A model generated the notes under the pieces. That model saw only the letters and a list, made by a program, of their open reading frames with translations. It was not told where the DNA came from and did not search any database. Below are positions 44,907-48,646 of a stretch of 48,646 nt of DNA, one piece after another; positions within the stretch are counted from its first letter, which is position 1; each line of letters begins with the position of its first letter. The stretch covers positions 1 through 48,646 of the forward strand of contig JAEEJS010000069.1 of the NCBI GenBank assembly GCA_016282015.1, in the 5' to 3' direction. Origin of the DNA: Bacteroidales bacterium (lineage in GTDB: Bacteria > Bacteroidota > Bacteroidia > Bacteroidales > F082). A program made the translations under genes and the position numbers.

Positions 44907-45904
44907 TTCTTTAAATCATAAACCGGAAGGTTGATAGCTTCCGACATAGTTTTACATAGTCTGTCCGAGTCGAGCACCATGCCGTTGGGTGCCGTCGGGT
45001 TTACCGTCACCGCGATGAGCTTGCTTTTTTGCATCACACTGATCTTGCCGCCTCCCCTCACAAACGCCTTATATAATATAGGTGTAAGGAATATCTTCGT
45101 AAAATCAGTCACCACTATCTCCGTCTCCTTGAAAATCTTCTTGGTGCGGATATGCTCCATAAAGCCGTCTGTCAGCGCGCCGCTCATGAACAGCGTCTTG
45201 CAGTGCTCTATGCCGTCGGTGCAGATTTTCGTCGATAACGAGGATGTCACTTTCAAGTCATGCAGCTCGTCGTTGTCGTCCACAGCCCATACACCTGTGT
45301 GTATATCATTGAACCTCAATCTGTTTTCCTCGGATGTCAGATCCAGATTCACCATATCCACCACGAAGGCCGTCTTCTGCACCAGGTTTGTGATGTTTGC
45401 CGAATAGGCCGCTCCTGTTGCCAAAATCATCGACTCTGAAGTAGCCGGCGAAGCCAGACTCATTCTTGACAGCGCCCCGTCGATGATAATCAGGTCGATG
45501 TTAAAGCGGTCCATCGAGCTCATCCAGCGCCTTAGCCCCAGGTTTGACGAAGGTCCTGAAAGCAGTATCTTTCCCTTCGTCAGCGCTTTGGCCGTTACTA
45601 TCCTTCCTAATGAAGTGTTCTCATCGCTCACATCGACAAGCTCCGAAACCACTCTTCTTTGCAGATAATGTTTCTCGCTTGTCCCGAAATATGTACCTTC
45701 CTGTATGGTTATCTCCGGCTTGGCCGTCTTAGTCACCTGGTCGGTAGTCTCGCCGTCTATACCAATGGAACTTAGTGCGATACGCATTCTGTCGAGGGGC
45801 AAGCGGCCTAAAACATAGTTCAGACTCACCGTTTTGCCGGTGTTTTTCGCCAGCCCCACGATAGAACAGCTTCTGTATTTTACAAGTTCCTCAATGAAAG
45901 GCAT
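44897..45904 (-). CDS. kamB: P-loop protein KamB of the lysine fermentation operon
   Basis: The 335-residue protein has a P-loop near the N-terminus (G-L-A-K-N-T-G-K-T, residues 17-25) and a likely Mg-binding I-I-I-D-G-A near residue 140. It is otherwise an uncharacterised NTPase. Position between kamA and kamC, as in Fusobacterium and Porphyromonas, identifies it as KamB. The proposed role is a reactivating factor for the B12-dependent 5,6-aminomutase, together with the MutS-like KamC. That role is from the literature on the operon, not from the sequence. It overlaps kamC by 10 bases and follows the small membrane protein gene by 3. Confidence 0.82.
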   Translation of the reverse strand: MPFIEELVKYRSCSIVGLAKNTGKTVSLNYVLGRLPLDRMRIALSSIGIDGETTDQVTKTAKPEITIQEGTYFGTSEKHYLQRRVVSELVDVSDENTSLGRIVTAKALTKGKILLSGPSSNLGLRRWMSSMDRFNIDLIIIDGALSRMSLASPATSESMILATGAAYSANITNLVQKTAFVVDMVNLDLTSEENRLRFNDIHTGVWAVDDNDELHDLKVTSSLSTKICTDGIEHCKTLFMSGALTDGFMEHIRTKKIFKETEIVVTDFTKIFLTPILYKAFVRGGGKISVMQKSKLIAVTVNPTAPNGMVLDSDRLCKTMSEAINLPVYDLKKCD

Positions 45905-45907
45905 AAC

Positions 45908-46171
45908 TTATTGAGCGTCAATATTATCTCCCTGCTCTGTCAACTCTTTTATCTCGGCTTCTTCTTCCTTTCTCCTTGAAAACAGCCAGAAAAAGACCAA
46001 AAACAAAATAGTAGTGATTCCTGCTTCCAAGATTGCCCAAATCAGAATGTTCGTCAAAGCGAAATTCTGCTGGTAAACAAACATCATGACGACGTTAAAC
46101 AAGTAAATGACAATCAGAAAAACCACAATGATTTTCCAGCTTGGGGTACGATAATATTTGATAGTACTCAT
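45908..46171 (-). CDS. Small two-helix membrane protein in the kam operon
   Basis: The 87-residue protein has two hydrophobic segments, about residues 12-32 and 42-65, joined by a short loop, then a basic R-R-K and an acidic Glu/Asp-rich tail. It has no recognised family. It lies between kamA (12 bases upstream) and kamB (3 bases downstream) in the same orientation, so it is expressed with the lysine pathway. It might be a membrane docking or accessory partner, or a small transporter subunit; none of these is shown. Confidence 0.72.
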   Translation of the reverse strand: MSTIKYYRTPSWKIIVVFLIVIYLFNVVMMFVYQQNFALTNILIWAILEAGITTILFLVFFWLFSRRKEEEAEIKELTEQGDNIDAQ

Positions 46172-46183
46172 ACAGATTATTTT

Positions 46184-47479
46184 TTATTTGTTATGTTTCT
46201 GTCTTTCGTGACGATACAGATGTGCCGGTTCGATGTTCATCTTCTCGCCTTCCAGCAGTGTGATGACGCCGTCAACCGGTTTGTTTCTGTCGACTTCTTC
46301 CACTCTCTCAGCCTCGAGTCTCTTCTTAAGTGCCTGGCACTCAGGGCAGTTGCAATCGCTATGGTATTCTGCCGGCTCGGTGTAGGTGGTGATGACGCCT
46401 TCGAAGTTACGCAGCACCACTCTGCCTGGAGACTGTGAAATCACGTACTGTGGCATGACCGGGGTCTTGCCGCCACCGCCTGGAGCATCGACGACGAATG
46501 TCGGGACGCAGAATCCTGAGGTGTGGCCGCGCAAGCCTTCGATAATCTCTATGCCCTTCGACACTGGTGTGCGGAAGTGCTCCAGACCCATCGAAAGGTC
46601 GCACTGATAGATGTAGTAAGGACGTACACGCATCTTCACGAGGTCGTGGACGAGCTGACGCATCACGAACACGCAGTCGTTGACGCCACGGAGCAACACA
46701 CTCTGGTTACCCAGCGGGATACCGGCGTTGGCCAATCTCTCGCAAGCTGCGAATGATTCAGGTGTCACCTCGTTCGGGTGGTTGAAGTGTGTGTTGATCC
46801 AGATTGGATGATACTTCTTCAGCATGTCGCAGAGTTCAGGAGTGATACGCTGTGGGCAAACCACAGGAGTACGTGTTCCCAGACGCACGATTTCGACATG
46901 TTTGATCTGACGGAGACGACCGATAATGTATTCCAACTTCTTGTCGCTCACCATCAAGGCGTCACCGCCTGACAGCAACACGTCGCGGACACATTCAGTC
47001 TTCTCGATGTATTCCAATGCTTTTTCGATACGGTCGGCCGGTGACTCGTCGTCCTTCTGACCTGCAAAACGACGGCGTGTGCAGTGACGGCAGTACATTG
47101 AGCACATATCGGTGATGAGGAACAACACTCTGTCCGGATAACGGTGTGTCAGTCCAGGAACCGGTGAATCCTCGTCCTCATGCAGCGGGTCGAGCAAGTC
47201 GGCGCGTGCGATGTGTGTCTCGGCAGCTGTAGGAATAGCCTGGCGACGGACCGGATCAGCCGGATCGTCCGGGTTGATGAGGCTCAAATAATAAGGAGTG
47301 ATAGCCATACGCAGAGTTGAAAGGGTCTTCTTCACACCTTCTTCCTCGGCTTCGGTCAACTTCACATATTTCTTCAAGTCCTCAAGGGTCTCGATGCGGT
47401 TCTTGACCTGCCATTTCCAATCGTTCCACTGTTCGTCAGTGACGTTTGGAAACATTATTTTTCTTCTTGATTCTCCCAT
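46184..47479 (-). CDS. kamA: L-lysine 2,3-aminomutase (radical SAM, PLP)
   Basis: The 431-residue protein has the radical SAM triad Cys126-x3-Cys130-x2-Cys133 in C-S-M-Y-C-R-H-C, followed by [17 protein letters not shown] and R-L-G-T-R-T-P-V are the next family motifs. The PLP-lysine segment [11 protein letters not shown] precedes a C-terminal Zn-like C-N-C-P-E-C. Length and motifs match clostridial lysine 2,3-aminomutase, which turns L-lysine into beta-lysine, the first step of the fermentation. A related glutamate 2,3-aminomutase is less likely given the neighbours. It starts 9 bases after a long hairpin (47489-47557) and 84 bases after the kdd stop. Confidence 0.95.
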   Translation of the reverse strand: MGESRRKIMFPNVTDEQWNDWKWQVKNRIETLEDLKKYVKLTEAEEEGVKKTLSTLRMAITPYYLSLINPDDPADPVRRQAIPTAAETHIARADLLDPLHEDEDSPVPGLTHRYPDRVLFLITDMCSMYCRHCTRRRFAGQKDDESPADRIEKALEYIEKTECVRDVLLSGGDALMVSDKKLEYIIGRLRQIKHVEIVRLGTRTPVVCPQRITPELCDMLKKYHPIWINTHFNHPNEVTPESFAACERLANAGIPLGNQSVLLRGVNDCVFVMRQLVHDLVKMRVRPYYIYQCDLSMGLEHFRTPVSKGIEIIEGLRGHTSGFCVPTFVVDAPGGGGKTPVMPQYVISQSPGRVVLRNFEGVITTYTEPAEYHSDCNCPECQALKKRLEAERVEEVDRNKPVDGVITLLEGEKMNIEPAHLYRHERQKHNK

Positions 47480-47483
47480 ATTC

Positions 47484-47558
47484 TTAGTCTTTAGTCGTTA
47501 GTCATTAGTCTTTAGAAATCAACCATATGGCTAAAGTCTAAAGACTAAAGACTAAAGT
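47484..47558 (-). repeat. Heptamer-repeat hairpin between kdd and kamA, locus C
   Basis: Five TTAG heptads (47484-47515) face four CTAAAGN heptads (47531-47558). The 27-base arms 47489-47515 and 47531-47557 pair at 24 positions around a 15-base loop. The structure lies inside the lysine operon, right before the kamA start codon. It has no U-run after it, so it does not look like an ordinary terminator. Confidence 0.85.
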
Positions 47559-47563
47559 CTTAA

Positions 47564-48637
47564 TTAAGCATAAAGTTCTTCAAAGATCTTACGGAGTTTC
47601 GGGCTCTCGCGGAGTTCCTGAAGTGTGAATTCAGCGTGACCTTTGGTGTAGCCGTTACCCATGATCATGTTGACGTCTGATCCGATACCTTCAGCGCCCA
47701 ATGAAGCCTTTGTGAAGCTGGTTGCCATTGAGAAGAAGTAAACGATACCGTCGTCCTTTGTGCAGAGGACAGCTGTCATTTCCTGATCCGGAACGTTCAC
47801 ACAGTTGATTGTCACGTCGGCCATCTTGCCGTTTGTGAGTTTCTCGACGAGTTCATAAACCTGAACCGGTGTCATGCCTGCAGCGCTCTCGACGATGTCG
47901 CAGAAGCCGAGGTCTTTGATACGCTGTGTTGACTTAGGGCTGTTGGCGATACCGATGACCTTACCTGTCACGCCGACGCGTTTCTTAGCCTCGTAAGCGC
48001 AGAGCATACCTGACTTACCACCGGCGCCGAGGATGACGACTGTCTGACCGTACTGGCAGAGTTTTGCTGTCTGTGCTGGAGCACCGGCTACGTCCAATGC
48101 TGACAATGCGAGTTTTTCCGGCATGTCGGTCGGGATCTTTGCGTAGATACCGCTTTCGAAGAGGATAGCCTTACCTTTGATGTCGACCTGGTCAACGTCT
48201 GGACGGATGGCGATGATTTCATCGATGCGGAGAGGTGTCAGTGACAATGAGACCAATGTAGCGATGCGGTCGCCTTCTTTGAGGTCGATCTTGCCTTTCA
48301 AAGCGTCACCGATCTTCTCGACTTTACCGAGAAGCATACCGCCTGAACCTGTACGGCGGTTGCGGTGCTTACCCTGCAACTCGACGTTGAGGAACATTTC
48401 CTTCTTCACCTCTTCCATGATCTTTTCCTCTGATGCGCCAGCACCTGCCTGCTGTTTTGCATAGTTGTGGATATCGGTGAATGATGCTGAGTCGATATTC
48501 AAAGTCTGGACGTCAATCAAAATCTCGTTGTCCCAGATTTCGTCCATGTTGTTGTCGAGTTTGTTAGCTGGTTGTGGAAGAACGCCTTTTGGTTCAATCA
48601 CGCGGTGTGTACCGTATTTGTTACCGTGTTTCTGCAT
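47564..48637 (-). CDS. kdd: L-erythro-3,5-diaminohexanoate dehydrogenase
   Basis: The 357-residue protein has an N-terminal domain and an NAD(P)-binding Rossmann fold, with the nucleotide loop V-V-I-L-G-A-G-G-K-S-G-M near residues 204-215. Length, motifs and its place directly before kamA match Kdd of lysine-fermenting bacteria. Kdd oxidatively removes the 3-amino group of 3,5-diaminohexanoate to give 3-keto-5-aminohexanoate. The start is 9 bases from the window end, so the promoter and the usual kce, kal and CoA-transferase genes would lie outside. Confidence 0.93.
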   Translation of the reverse strand: MQKHGNKYGTHRVIEPKGVLPQPANKLDNNMDEIWDNEILIDVQTLNIDSASFTDIHNYAKQQAGAGASEEKIMEEVKKEMFLNVELQGKHRNRRTGSGGMLLGKVEKIGDALKGKIDLKEGDRIATLVSLSLTPLRIDEIIAIRPDVDQVDIKGKAILFESGIYAKIPTDMPEKLALSALDVAGAPAQTAKLCQYGQTVVILGAGGKSGMLCAYEAKKRVGVTGKVIGIANSPKSTQRIKDLGFCDIVESAAGMTPVQVYELVEKLTNGKMADVTINCVNVPDQEMTAVLCTKDDGIVYFFSMATSFTKASLGAEGIGSDVNMIMGNGYTKGHAEFTLQELRESPKLRKIFEELYA

Positions 48638-48646
48638 TTTATTTAA

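Overview
The window reads as a chromosomal segment of a Bacteroidota bacterium, most likely order Bacteroidales. The signs are a type IX secretion C-terminal sorting domain at the left edge, several TAnnTTTG (-7) promoters with TTTG/TTG (-33) elements about 19-21 bases upstream, few purine-rich ribosome binding sites, and typical Bacteroidota families: DUF3078 and DUF4293 proteins, TamB, TolC/RND efflux, a tricorn-like protease, S9 peptidases and a PNGase F-like amidase. I see no phage, transposon, CRISPR array or plasmid signal. Gene density is high and both strands are used.

Left part (1-14.7 kb): a truncated secreted protein and a lipoprotein end in a large inverted repeat. Convergent to them is a minus-strand run of tamB, a RecB/AddA-type helicase-nuclease gene (ATGA-coupled to tamB) and a tricorn-like protease. 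tsaD diverges from tamB with only 11 bases between start codons and is followed by dgt.

Middle (14.7-29 kb): a threonine-aldolase-type enzyme and an exported PNGase F-like protein are transcribed away from a DPP5-like lipoprotein peptidase, from two promoters interlaced on opposite strands. Then come a heptamer repeat, a terminator, two tRNA-Leu genes, trmD, rplS, rlmB, a TonB_C-repeat protein, a DUF3078 outer-membrane protein, a phosphodiesterase, a DUF4293 protein, rho, an XRE regulator and a Na/Pi cotransporter.

Right part (29-48.6 kb), all on the minus strand: an uncharacterised three-gene exported cassette (29063-33287), a MFP-RND-TolC efflux set, a prolyl oligopeptidase lipoprotein, a BASS-type permease, and the anaerobic lysine fermentation block kdd-kamA-(small membrane protein)-kamB-kamC-kamD. 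The usual last gene, kamE, is not where expected; the permease follows kamD by three bases. Exported peptidases (tricorn-like, DPP5-like, prolyl oligopeptidase) together with a deglycosylating amidase and lysine fermentation suggest a peptide- and amino-acid-fermenting, host-associated lifestyle (inference).

The main unexplained structures are heptamer-period repeats (TTAGNNN and its complement) just after stop codons at three intergenic sites, one of which forms a long hairpin inside the lysine operon, and the 29-33 kb cassette of unknown function.
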